Assembly (NCBI GenBank): GCA_038327995.1
Contig: JBBQLP010000007.1
Coordinates: 11,384 to 75,383 of the forward strand
Direction: 5' to 3'
Length of the DNA: 64,000 nt
Source: CAIOYC01 sp038327995
GTDB taxonomy: Bacteria; Pseudomonadota; Alphaproteobacteria; Caulobacterales; Caulobacteraceae
Position numbers and translations under genes: made by a program. Shown here piece by piece: positions 55,747 through 63,860 of this stretch. How positions within the stretch are numbered: position 1 is the first letter of the stretch; every line of letters starts with the position of its first letter. The notes under the pieces are model-generated. The model was given only the letters and a program-made list of their open reading frames with translations, ran no database searches and was not told the origin of the DNA.

Positions 55747-57168
55747 ATGTACGACGCCCCCGCCCCCAACGCCGTAATCGCCGACGCCGCAGAGGAGGAG
55801 CGCCTGCGCGCGTTGGAGCTTGAATACTGCTCCTTTGGCGACACGGTGCACTACGTGGATCGCCCACCGATTTTCACGGGCTGCGACGGCTCCTATATGT
55901 TCGACCGGGAGGGTGTGCCCTACCTCGATCTGCAGATGTGGTACTCCGCCGTCAATTTCGGTTATAAAAACAAACGCCTGAACGATGCGGTGAAACGCCA
56001 GCTCGACCAGCTTCCCCAAGTCGCCAGCCAGTATCTGCATCGGGAAAAGATCGAACTCGCGGCGATGATCGCCCAAGATGCCCAAAAGAAATTCGGTCAG
56101 AAGGGCCGCGTGCACTTCAACGTCGGCGGCGCCCAGGCGGTTGAAGACTCGCTGAAGATCGTGCGTAACTTCAAGCGCGGCAAGTCGCTGATGTTCGCCT
56201 TTGAGGGCGGCTATCACGGGCGCACCCTCGGCGCCTCGGCCATCACCTCGTCCTATCGTTATCGCCGGCGCTACGGCCACTTCGGCGAGCGCGCGCAGTT
56301 CATCGAGTTCCCCTACGCGTTCCGAGGCGCCAAGCCCGGCCAGTCGAAGGAGGAATACGGCGAGGAGTGCGTTGCCAAGTTCGCCCGCCTGTTCGAGACC
56401 GAATATATGGGCGTATGGGACCCCAAGGTCGGTGAGGCCGAATACGCCGCCTTTTATGTGGAGCCCCTTCAGGGTACGGGCGGCTACGTCATTCCGCCGA
56501 TGAACTTCTTCAAGGGCTTGAAGAAGGTGCTGGACGACCACGGCGTGCTGATGGTGGTCGATGAAATCCAGATGGGCTTTTTCCGCACCGGCAAGCTCTG
56601 GTCCATCGAGCACTTCGGTGTCTCGCCCGACGTGGTGGTGTTCGGCAAGGCGCTGACCAACGGGCTGAACCCGCTCTCGGGCCTGTGGGCGCGCGAAGAA
56701 CTGATCTCGCCCACGATGTTCCCGGCGGGCTCTACGCACTCCACCTTCAATTCAAATCCCATTGGCACCGCCGTCGGCCTCGAAGCCATGAAGTTCATGC
56801 ATGAGACCGATTACGAAGCGCACGTGATGTCGCGCGGCGCGAAGTTCCTCGAAGGCATCCAGTGGCTGAAGGAACGCCACCGGGTGATCGGCGATGTGGA
56901 CGGGCTCGGCCTCGCGCTGCGGATCGAAGTCTGTCAGGCCTCGGACCGCTTCACGCCGAACAAGGCTTTCGTGGACAAGATGGTCGACATCGGCCTGGCG
57001 GGCGATCTCGAACACAACGGCAAGAAGATCGGCCTCGTTCTGGATATCGGCGGCTACTACAAGAACGTCATCACGCTGGCCCCCTCGCTGGAGATCAGCG
57101 AGAGCGAGATCGATCTCGCCATCGAACTTCTCGATCAGCTCTTCACGCGTGTGGAGAAGATGGGCTGA
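55747..57168 (+). CDS. Class III PLP-dependent aminotransferase
   Basis: A 473-residue fold-type I aminotransferase of class III (ornithine/GABA/diaminobutyrate group). The PLP lysine is K301 in VVVFGKALTNGLNPL, the ring-nitrogen Asp is D272 in VVDEIQMGFFRTGKLW, and the phosphate region is FEGGYHGRTLGAS. These enzymes move an omega-amino group between an amine and a keto acid or aldehyde. It opens a coupled run of six genes (arginase-like, SMR, hydrolase, SMR, GNAT). HpnO of hopanoid synthesis is in the same class, but the neighbours here argue for another substrate. The gap 55574-55746 holds no gene. Confidence 0.9.
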   Translation: MYDAPAPNAVIADAAEEERLRALELEYCSFGDTVHYVDRPPIFTGCDGSYMFDREGVPYLDLQMWYSAVNFGYKNKRLNDAVKRQLDQLPQVASQYLHREKIELAAMIAQDAQKKFGQKGRVHFNVGGAQAVEDSLKIVRNFKRGKSLMFAFEGGYHGRTLGASAITSSYRYRRRYGHFGERAQFIEFPYAFRGAKPGQSKEEYGEECVAKFARLFETEYMGVWDPKVGEAEYAAFYVEPLQGTGGYVIPPMNFFKGLKKVLDDHGVLMVVDEIQMGFFRTGKLWSIEHFGVSPDVVVFGKALTNGLNPLSGLWAREELISPTMFPAGSTHSTFNSNPIGTAVGLEAMKFMHETDYEAHVMSRGAKFLEGIQWLKERHRVIGDVDGLGLALRIEVCQASDRFTPNKAFVDKMVDIGLAGDLEHNGKKIGLVLDIGGYYKNVITLAPSLEISESEIDLAIELLDQLFTRVEKMG

Positions 57169-57170
57169 CC

Positions 57171-58127
57171 ATGCGTCTGCGGGTGATCGACCTGGACGGG
57201 GTGGGGGAGCAGGCGGCGATCGCCGCGCGCTATCCCGTGGTTGTGCCCGCGTGCGATCTGGCGCCGAAGCTGAGGCTGTGGGCGTCCCGCAAGGCGTTTG
57301 CGGAGCTTGGCGAACGGCTGGCGGCGACGAACCTTCCAGGAGAGGGGCCATCCATCACCTTTATCGGCTCGGGCGACTTCCACAACCTGACCCCGCTGTT
57401 GCTTCGCGAAGCCGGCGAGCCCGTCGTGGTGGTCCATATCGATAATCATCCTGACTGGGTGAAGGCTGCGCCGCGCCACCACTGCGGCGCCTGGGTTAAC
57501 CGGGCGCTGGAGATGCCCGCTGTGCTCAAGGTCATCACTGTGGGACCCACCTCGGCCGACCTCGACAGCCCCGATACGCGTGGCGGGGCCTTCGATCACC
57601 TGGCGTCGGGGCGGATCGAGATGCTTCCGTGGGCGAGGCCCGCCTCGCGGGTGCGGCGCACGCTGGCGGACGGGGCTGGGCATCGCGTTCATAACGGACA
57701 ACTCGTCTGGCGCGAGATCGGCGAAGATTTCGACGCCTTCTTGCCCGATCTGATTGCGCGCCTTCCCAAAGGTGTCGCCGTCTGGCTGACCATCGATAAG
57801 GACGGTCTGCGTCCGCAAGACGCCGCGACCAATTGGGACCAGGGTTTGATGCCGCTAGAGGCGCTGGAGCGGCTGATCGAGACTGTGGCGACCGCCCGCC
57901 GGATCGTCGGCGTCGACATCTGCGGCGACTGGTCCGAGCCGCGTTACGATACTCCGATGAAGAGTATCGAAGCCTTCCTCGATCGACCAAAGGGCCAGCG
58001 AGGCGCCGCGAAGCCCGACCTCGCGATCAACGAGCGCACCAATGCGCGGCTGCTCAATCTGTTCGAGCGGCTGTTCGACCAACCCGGAATCGCCACTCCG
58101 CATACAGTGAGCGAAGTTGCGGCATGA
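57171..58127 (+). CDS. Diverged arginase-family metallohydrolase
   Basis: A 318-residue protein whose metal ligands line up with the ureohydrolase (arginase/agmatinase) family: H71 in GSGDFHN, D91-N-H93-P-D95 in HIDNHPDW, and D209-K-D211 in TIDKDGL, plus a Glu at about 256 in GVDICGDWSEP. The family hydrolyses guanidino or amide bonds with two manganese ions. The motifs are far from consensus (DNHPD for DAHxD, a GDFH variant, and TIDKD rather than SxDxD), so the substrate has probably changed. It starts two bases after the aminotransferase and its stop overlaps the next gene (ATGA). Confidence 0.82.
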   Translation: MRLRVIDLDGVGEQAAIAARYPVVVPACDLAPKLRLWASRKAFAELGERLAATNLPGEGPSITFIGSGDFHNLTPLLLREAGEPVVVVHIDNHPDWVKAAPRHHCGAWVNRALEMPAVLKVITVGPTSADLDSPDTRGGAFDHLASGRIEMLPWARPASRVRRTLADGAGHRVHNGQLVWREIGEDFDAFLPDLIARLPKGVAVWLTIDKDGLRPQDAATNWDQGLMPLEALERLIETVATARRIVGVDICGDWSEPRYDTPMKSIEAFLDRPKGQRGAAKPDLAINERTNARLLNLFERLFDQPGIATPHTVSEVAA

Positions 58128-58489
58128 GCGTCCTCGCCTGGTCCCTCTTTGCACTGACGGTCGTACTCGACGTTTGGGGACAGACGGTGTTCAAGCTGGG
58201 ACTCTACCGGATCGAAGCCGCCAATACGGGCGCGCCGTTCTGGATTTCCGTGGCCAAGAGCCCATGGGTGATCGCGGGCTTTCTTGGCTATTGTGTGGAA
58301 GCCGTGTGCTGGATGTTCGTGCTCGGCCATGCGCCGCTTTCGGTTGTCGGCCCCATGGCGGCGATGTCGTATGTAGGCGCGGTTCTGGCGGGCAAACTGT
58401 TCCTTGGCGAAACCGCGGGGCGTCGCCGCTGGATCGGAGCGGGGCTCGTCACCCTCGGTGCGGGACTTCTGGGAGCCAGCCTTGGATAA
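58124..58489 (+). CDS. ArnE/EamA-like small membrane protein 1
   Basis: A 121-residue protein with four transmembrane helices, of the small multidrug resistance/EamA type (opening SVLAWSLFALTVVLDVWGQTVFKLGLYR and closing GETAGRRRWIGAGLVTLGAGLLGAS). Half-length EamA proteins work as dimers. A second one is encoded just downstream, as in ArnE/ArnF, which flip an aminoarabinose-lipid. The start overlaps the arginase-like stop, and the end overlaps the hydrolase start. Confidence 0.85.
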   Translation: MSVLAWSLFALTVVLDVWGQTVFKLGLYRIEAANTGAPFWISVAKSPWVIAGFLGYCVEAVCWMFVLGHAPLSVVGPMAAMSYVGAVLAGKLFLGETAGRRRWIGAGLVTLGAGLLGASLG

Positions 58490-59288
58490 CGACCTGGTTC
58501 GCGCTCCCGTGCTGTTGTTTCATGGGCTGACTGGGGCGCCGGCGGAACTGCAAGCCATCAGCCGCGCCCTGCGCCGTGCTGGCTATGAGGTGGAAACGCC
58601 CATGCTGCCCGGTCACGGACTGGACGAGAGGGCGCTTCTGAAGACCGGGTGGAAAGACTGGCTGGGCGCGGCGGAAGCCGAACTGATCCGTCTTTCTACG
58701 GATGGCCCCATATTCGTGGGCGGTCTTTCGATGGGTGCGGTGCTAGCGTTGGCGCTGGCGCAACGGCATCCGCAGCGGGTGAAGGGGCTGGGCTTGATGG
58801 CCCCCACGCTGAAATACGACGGGTTCAATTGCCCTAGCTACGCATCGTGGCTCTTGCCCTTGGGTGCGAGGACCCCGGCGATCCTTTTCTACCGCTTCAA
58901 GGAGCGACCGCCTTACGGGGTGAAGGACGAGCGTATGCGGGCGAAAATTGTGGAGATGATGTTCTCTGGCTCCTCCACCGATGCAGGGCTGCCCTTCATG
59001 CCGGGCCGTAGTCTGGCGCAGAACCTGAAGCTCGTCGCCCTGGTGGAAAAGCGGCTCGCCGACGTGCACGCTCCGGCCCTGATCGTCCATTCGGTGGAGG
59101 ACGACGTGACCCATATCCGCAACGCCAGGCGCCTCGCCGCCAGCATTTCCGGCCCGGTACGCACCCTATACCTTGAAGACAGCTATCACCTTGTCACCGT
59201 GGACCGGGAGCGGGCCAAGGTGGCTCAGGCGACGGTGGACTTCTTCGACGGGCTCAGCGCCCCCGCGCGGCTGGAGGCGGCGGAATGA
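58482..59288 (+). CDS. Alpha/beta hydrolase, carboxylesterase-like (Est30/S33 type)
   Basis: A serine hydrolase of about 268 residues. The oxyanion loop is LLFHGLTGAP (residues 11-20), the nucleophile is S83 in GGLSMGAV, the acid is D207 or D208 in HSVEDDVTH, and the base is H236 in DSYHLVTVD, the pattern of Est30-like carboxylesterases/monoacylglycerol lipases. It likely hydrolyses an ester or thioester of the island's lipid or trims a precursor. The start is TTG 58482, overlapping the stop of the first small membrane protein; a longer frame starts inside that gene. Its stop overlaps the next gene (ATGA). Confidence 0.87.
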   Translation: MDNDLVRAPVLLFHGLTGAPAELQAISRALRRAGYEVETPMLPGHGLDERALLKTGWKDWLGAAEAELIRLSTDGPIFVGGLSMGAVLALALAQRHPQRVKGLGLMAPTLKYDGFNCPSYASWLLPLGARTPAILFYRFKERPPYGVKDERMRAKIVEMMFSGSSTDAGLPFMPGRSLAQNLKLVALVEKRLADVHAPALIVHSVEDDVTHIRNARRLAASISGPVRTLYLEDSYHLVTVDRERAKVAQATVDFFDGLSAPARLEAAE

Positions 59289-59707
59289 CCTCGCCCGCGC
59301 TCAAGGCCCCGCTCATCAGCGCCGCTCTCTGGAGCTGGCTCCTGTTCGTGGTGGTCGAAACCACCACTCAGATCGTCTTCAAGATGGCCGGATCGACCCT
59401 GGACGATAGCGCCGGGCTGGCCCCGCTACTTCGGCACGCGCTCGGCACGCCTATCGTCTTCCTGGGGTTCGGCCTTTATTTCTGCGGCTTTGTCTGCTGG
59501 CTGACGATCCTGAAGGATGTAGATCTCGGCAAGGCATTTCCTATGACGGCGAGCGTCTATCTGGCGACCCTGACGGCGGCGGTACTCTTATTCCACGAGA
59601 CCCTGAACCCGACTCGCATCCTGGGCTTTGTGGTCATCATCGCGGGCGTAGCGCTTCTGGCATCTGACGAAAACTCGCCCAAGCCCGCTGTGGGTCCGGT
59701 ACCATGA
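59285..59707 (+). CDS. ArnF/EamA-like small membrane protein 2
   Basis: A 140-residue protein with four transmembrane helices, homologous in type but not identical to the small membrane protein encoded at 58124. The helix-1 polar Glu in VVVETTTQIVFKM is the SMR-type charged residue, and the fourth helix ends GFVVIIAGVALLAS. A short soluble tail (DENSPKPAVGPVP) follows. Two unequal SMR-type subunits in one operon suggest a heterodimeric flippase or exporter. It overlaps both neighbours through ATGA junctions. Confidence 0.85.
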   Translation: MTSPALKAPLISAALWSWLLFVVVETTTQIVFKMAGSTLDDSAGLAPLLRHALGTPIVFLGFGLYFCGFVCWLTILKDVDLGKAFPMTASVYLATLTAAVLLFHETLNPTRILGFVVIIAGVALLASDENSPKPAVGPVP

Positions 59708-60891
59708 CTGGAACGGCCGATCTCGCCCCATTCGATATCGGCCTCTTGTATCACATCAAGGATGTGGCGGAGGCCGAGTGGGATGCGGTGTTTCCCGGCG
59801 AGCCTGAACGCTGGGCCTATCTGCGCGCGGTCGAAGACAGTCGGATCGAAGGCTTTCGCCTGTTCTACGTGACGGTGCGGCGCGAAGGACGACTGCTCGC
59901 AGCCGCCCCAGGCTTCCTTACCGACTACCATCTCGACACCACTGTGCAGGGGCCGATGCGCTCCGTGGTGTCCGCCCTCGCCAAGGCCCTGCCGTTCCTG
60001 ATGCGGCTCAAGCTGGCTTGCCTGGGTTCGCCGGTGACGGAGACGGCGGCGCTGGGGGTTCTGCCCGGTGAGCCGCGCGCGGAGTTGATCGCCGCGCTCT
60101 ATGAGGGGCTGGAGCGCAAGGCGAAGATGGAGGGTGTGCGACTGCTGGCGGTTAAGGATGTGCCGAATGCGCAGTTCGACGCACGGGGTGCGGCGCGGCT
60201 CGCAGGGCTCAACCCGATGTCCAGTCTCCCGACCGCTGTGCTCGATATGGCGGGAATTGCGACCGAGGAAGCCTATTGGGAACGCCTCAGCTACTCCACC
60301 CGCAAGGACTTTCGCCGCAAGGTCAAGAAGGCTCGCGGGGTCTCGATTACGCGCCTAACCGACCTCGCCGCCCACGCCGATGACATCGACCGGCTTTACG
60401 AAGCCACCCGCGCGCGTTCCGAGCTGCAGTTCGAGCGATTGACCTGGCGATATTTCCAAGCGGTGCTGGAGCAGATGGGTGATGACGCAGCCTTGTTCCT
60501 TTACAGCGCGGGCGGGGAGGCCGTCGGCTTCAACCTCCTGATCGGCTCGGACGGCGTGTGGGTCGATAAATACTTCTGCGCCGATGCGCGTGGTCCCGCA
60601 CACAACCTCTATGTGGTGAGCTGGCTTCAGAACGTGCGCTTCGCCATCTCGCGCGGGGCGCATCGGCTGGTGGCGGGGCAGACCGCGTATGAGGTGAAGC
60701 TGAAGTTCGGTTGCCGGCTTGAAGCCACCACCATCTTCTTCCGCCACCGCTGGTGGGCCGCCAACGCCATCCTCGCCCTCGCCAGCCGCTATTTGGGCGC
60801 CGAGGAGACCGACCCAACGGTGCGGGGCGCGCCGGGTATGGTTCTGGATCTTGCGGATAGACCCCTTCCGGCCAACACCGGGTTGGGTTAG
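59704..60891 (+). CDS. FemAB/GNAT-like acyltransferase (Acetyltransf_6 type)
   Basis: A 395-residue protein with a two-lobe GNAT (FemAB-like) architecture. The second lobe shows YWERLSYSTRKDFRRKVKKARG, VFLYSAGGEAVGFNLLIGSDGVWVDKYFC and LKFGCRLEATTIFFRHR. Members transfer aminoacyl or acyl groups to an amine, in peptidoglycan, exopolysaccharide or lipid assembly. It would be the N-acylating step if the aminotransferase makes an amine. It is the last gene of the coupled run that begins at 55747. Confidence 0.78.
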   Translation: MTGTADLAPFDIGLLYHIKDVAEAEWDAVFPGEPERWAYLRAVEDSRIEGFRLFYVTVRREGRLLAAAPGFLTDYHLDTTVQGPMRSVVSALAKALPFLMRLKLACLGSPVTETAALGVLPGEPRAELIAALYEGLERKAKMEGVRLLAVKDVPNAQFDARGAARLAGLNPMSSLPTAVLDMAGIATEEAYWERLSYSTRKDFRRKVKKARGVSITRLTDLAAHADDIDRLYEATRARSELQFERLTWRYFQAVLEQMGDDAALFLYSAGGEAVGFNLLIGSDGVWVDKYFCADARGPAHNLYVVSWLQNVRFAISRGAHRLVAGQTAYEVKLKFGCRLEATTIFFRHRWWAANAILALASRYLGAEETDPTVRGAPGMVLDLADRPLPANTGLG

Positions 60892-61056
60892 AATGCTGCT
60901 TCGTCGCCCCCGGAGTCAGTGGATCCCGATGGGCGAGGGCGTAGCGGTGCTCCGCCCGGCTCACCTCGTGGGCTCACCCGACCCGCGTACGCCCCGAGGC
61001 GTTCTGGCCATCTGGCCTGGAGACGCGCGCCTCGGCTGCAGCTCGCAGGTGCTTTC

Positions 61057-61998
61057 ATGACCACAATCGATGCGGTGCGCGCCCGGCCCAAGGCGCATCT
61101 TGGCTTGTTTCGCTATTCGGCCTGGGACGCAGTTCCGGCGGCGGCGGTCTATATTCAATTCGCTCTAATGGTCGGCTTCTTTCTCGCCTGGCCGCAGATG
61201 AACTGGCCCGAGCGGTTCGGGGCGGCCGCGCTTTATGCCTGCTCCATCGGCTGGAACCTGGACTCGGTGTCGCACAACTTTGTGCACAACCCTTTCTTCG
61301 CCTGGGAGCCGTTTAACCGGCTGACGGCCTTCCTGTTCACCTTCGAGCTTGGCACGCCCCAGACCATGTACAAGTACGTGCATATGCGCCACCATTCGGG
61401 CAACTCCGACCGCATCGGGCCGGACGGCAAGACGCGTGATCCCATCTCGCTCTACCAGTTCGGGCACGACGGCCACGCCGAGCCGCCGCTCTCCTACATC
61501 TTCATGCAGTTCTGGCGCGATGACGGCCCCTACACGGTGGCGCGCGCCATTCGGCTGAAGCGTCCGCAGGAGGCTAGGGAGGCGCTGCACGAGTTCTGGG
61601 CCATGATCGCCCTTTATGCGGTGCTGCTCGTATTGAACTGGCAGTTCGTGCTGTTCCTCGCGCCGTTCTATTACCTCGGCCAGTGCTTCTCGTTCCTGAT
61701 CGCCTATTACGAGCACCTGGGTGCGGACCCGCAAACGCCCATCGCCACGGGGGTCTCCACCTATGGGCGGGTCTACAACTGGGCCTTCATGAACAACGGC
61801 TACCACGCAGAGCACCACTATCGCCCCAAGACCCACTGGACGAGGATGCACGCCCAGTTGGAGGAGACCCGCGAGGACATGGCGGCGGCGGGGGTTCGCA
61901 CCCTGAAACGCGCGCACTTCCTGGGCTTTCTGGACCCCTCGACGCGTGAAGTGCCGACCGCGAAGCCGCCGCGCGCACGCACGGCGACCCCAAACTAA
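61057..61998 (+). CDS. Membrane fatty acid desaturase/hydroxylase
   Basis: A 313-residue integral membrane di-iron enzyme with three histidine boxes: H73-x3-H77 (SHNFVHNPF), H109-x2-H112-H113 (VHMRHHSG) and H250-x2-H253-H254 (GYHAEHHYRP). Four hydrophobic segments (about 25-48, 88-105, 182-220) fit the desaturase fold. It inserts a double bond or a hydroxyl into an acyl chain. ATG 61057 is preferred because homology starts near it, though the frame opens at 60919. The 165-base gap before it breaks the overlap chain, so it may have its own promoter. Confidence 0.92.
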   Translation: MTTIDAVRARPKAHLGLFRYSAWDAVPAAAVYIQFALMVGFFLAWPQMNWPERFGAAALYACSIGWNLDSVSHNFVHNPFFAWEPFNRLTAFLFTFELGTPQTMYKYVHMRHHSGNSDRIGPDGKTRDPISLYQFGHDGHAEPPLSYIFMQFWRDDGPYTVARAIRLKRPQEAREALHEFWAMIALYAVLLVLNWQFVLFLAPFYYLGQCFSFLIAYYEHLGADPQTPIATGVSTYGRVYNWAFMNNGYHAEHHYRPKTHWTRMHAQLEETREDMAAAGVRTLKRAHFLGFLDPSTREVPTAKPPRARTATPN

Positions 61999-62073
61999 CC
62001 GTCGTTCACCTTGACGTAGCGTCCGCGCCCGGCCCTTAATCCGCAAAACGAAAAAGCGGTATGGGAGTGAGCG

Positions 62074-63711
62074 ATGACGGACCTGCTTTACGCCAACGTG
62101 TGGGAAGAGACCGCCCGCCATCAACCTGACTGCCAGGCGGTGATCCAGGGCGAGCAGGTCACCACGTGGGCTGAGTTCGACCGCCACGCCGACGCTCTCG
62201 CGGCCGATTTCCTGACCGCCGGGCTTGGACAGGGGGCCAAGGTCGCCGCCTATCTCTACAACTCGCCCGCCTATCTCGAAACCTACTACGCCGCGTTCAA
62301 AGGCGGGTTCGCGCCGGTCAACACCAACTACCGCTACGGCGCGGAGGAACTCTACTACCTGTTCGACAATGCCGACGCCGAAGCCGTGGTCTTCCACGCC
62401 GGGTTTGCGCCCGTGCTGGAGCCGATCCGTGCACGCCTGACGAAGGTCAAGCGATGGGTCGCTGTGGCCGAGCCCGGCCATTCTGCTCCCGAATGGGCGG
62501 CGGACTACGATGCGCTGGTCGCCAACACTCCGGCGCATCGCCCCGTGCTGGCGAGTTGGGGTCGTACCCAGGACGACCTTCTTTTGCTCTACACCGGCGG
62601 CACCACCGGGATGCCCAAGGGAGTGATGTGGCGCCAGGGCGACCTGTTTCCCGCGCTCGGCGGCGGCGGCAATGTGCTGGCGGGCGTGGAGCCCTTGCAG
62701 AGTCTCAGTGAGATCGGCCCCCGCCTGGCCGACCCCGCCTGGTATCGCCCAATGGGGCTGACTGCCTGCCCGCTAATGCACGGCACGGGGCAGTTCGGGG
62801 CCCTGGGGTCGCTGTCGATGGGCGGCGCCATCGCGCTTCTGCCCTCCCGCAAGTTCTCGGCGGAGGAGCTTTGGAGCGAAGCCGAGCGGCTGAAGGCCAC
62901 GCGTATTGGCATCGTTGGTCTAGCCTTCTGCGCGCCCATGCTGGAGGCGCTGGAGGCCAACCCGGACCGCTGGGACCTCACGTCCGTGCGCCTGATCGGC
63001 TCGTCGGGATCGATGTGGAGCCAAGAGAACAAGCAGGGCTTGCTTCGCCATATGCCGCAAGCGACCCTGCTCGACAGCTTCGCGTCGTCGGAGGCGCTCG
63101 GCATGGGCGGCTCGCAATCCACGGCGGGCGGCGAGGCCAAGACCGCCAAGTTCATGATCGGCCCGAACGCCGCCGTCTTTACCGAGGAGGGCCGCCGCGT
63201 CGAGGCGGGCTCGGGCGAAAGCGGCATGGTGGCCACGGGCGGCTTCCTACCCCTCGGCTACTACAAGGACCCTGAAAAGACCGCCAAGACCTTCCCGGTG
63301 TTCGAGGGCAAGCGTTGGTGTATGCCCGGCGACTGGGCGACGGTGAACGCCGACGGCACGCTGGACCTGCTTGGCCGCGGCTCACAATGCATCAACACCG
63401 GCGGCGAGAAGGTCTTCCCCGAAGAGGTCGAAGAGGCGCTGAAGAAGCACGCCTCCGTGCGCGACGCGGCGGTGGTCGGCCTGCCCGATCCGCGCTTCGG
63501 CGAGCGCATCTGCGCTGTGGTCGAACTCAAGATGGGCGAGAGCGATCCTGGCCTTGTGGCGCTGGCCCAGCACGTGCGCGAGCATCTGGCGGACTACAAG
63601 GCGCCGCGCAATCTCGTGGTGGTCGACAGCGTCGGTCGCGCCCCCAACGGCAAGCTCGACTACAAGGGCGTCAAGGCGCGGGCTGTGGCGGCGTTGGGCG
63701 TGGTGGTTTAG
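62074..63711 (+). CDS. Acyl-CoA synthetase (AMP-binding enzyme)
   Basis: A 545-residue ANL-superfamily ligase. The P-loop-like motif is LLYTGGTTGMPKGV (about residues 171-184), the second core motif is GDWATVNADGTLDLLGRGSQCINTGGEKVFPEEVE, and the C-terminal adenylation lysine is in NGKLDYKGV. It resembles long-chain or steroid-side-chain acyl-CoA ligases (FadD3/FadD19-like). It would activate a fatty acid for the island or feed beta-oxidation. It lies 75 bases after the desaturase in the same direction, so it may be co-transcribed. Confidence 0.94.
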   Translation: MTDLLYANVWEETARHQPDCQAVIQGEQVTTWAEFDRHADALAADFLTAGLGQGAKVAAYLYNSPAYLETYYAAFKGGFAPVNTNYRYGAEELYYLFDNADAEAVVFHAGFAPVLEPIRARLTKVKRWVAVAEPGHSAPEWAADYDALVANTPAHRPVLASWGRTQDDLLLLYTGGTTGMPKGVMWRQGDLFPALGGGGNVLAGVEPLQSLSEIGPRLADPAWYRPMGLTACPLMHGTGQFGALGSLSMGGAIALLPSRKFSAEELWSEAERLKATRIGIVGLAFCAPMLEALEANPDRWDLTSVRLIGSSGSMWSQENKQGLLRHMPQATLLDSFASSEALGMGGSQSTAGGEAKTAKFMIGPNAAVFTEEGRRVEAGSGESGMVATGGFLPLGYYKDPEKTAKTFPVFEGKRWCMPGDWATVNADGTLDLLGRGSQCINTGGEKVFPEEVEEALKKHASVRDAAVVGLPDPRFGERICAVVELKMGESDPGLVALAQHVREHLADYKAPRNLVVVDSVGRAPNGKLDYKGVKARAVAALGVVV

Positions 63712-63860
63712 GAGGCGGAACCGCTTAATCCGCTTTCAGGCGCTATGTGTTGGCTATTTGCGACCCCAAGCGCACGTTTTTGTTTCATCACACACACCTG
63801 CCAACTACGGCTTTCTGCTCTTAGAATGCGGCCTCCTGAACGCCATGGCCCCGTGACCGC

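Noticed and set aside
55747..57168. Assignment of the class III aminotransferase as HpnO (amino-bacteriohopanetriol synthesis)
   Set aside because: It is in the same enzyme class, but lies 13 kb from the hopanoid cluster inside an operon with unrelated partners. Class membership alone does not support HpnO.
63712..63860. Small open frame after the acyl-CoA ligase (about 63554-63856)
   Set aside because: It is mostly an out-of-frame shadow of the ligase, with no motif or ribosome-binding site.
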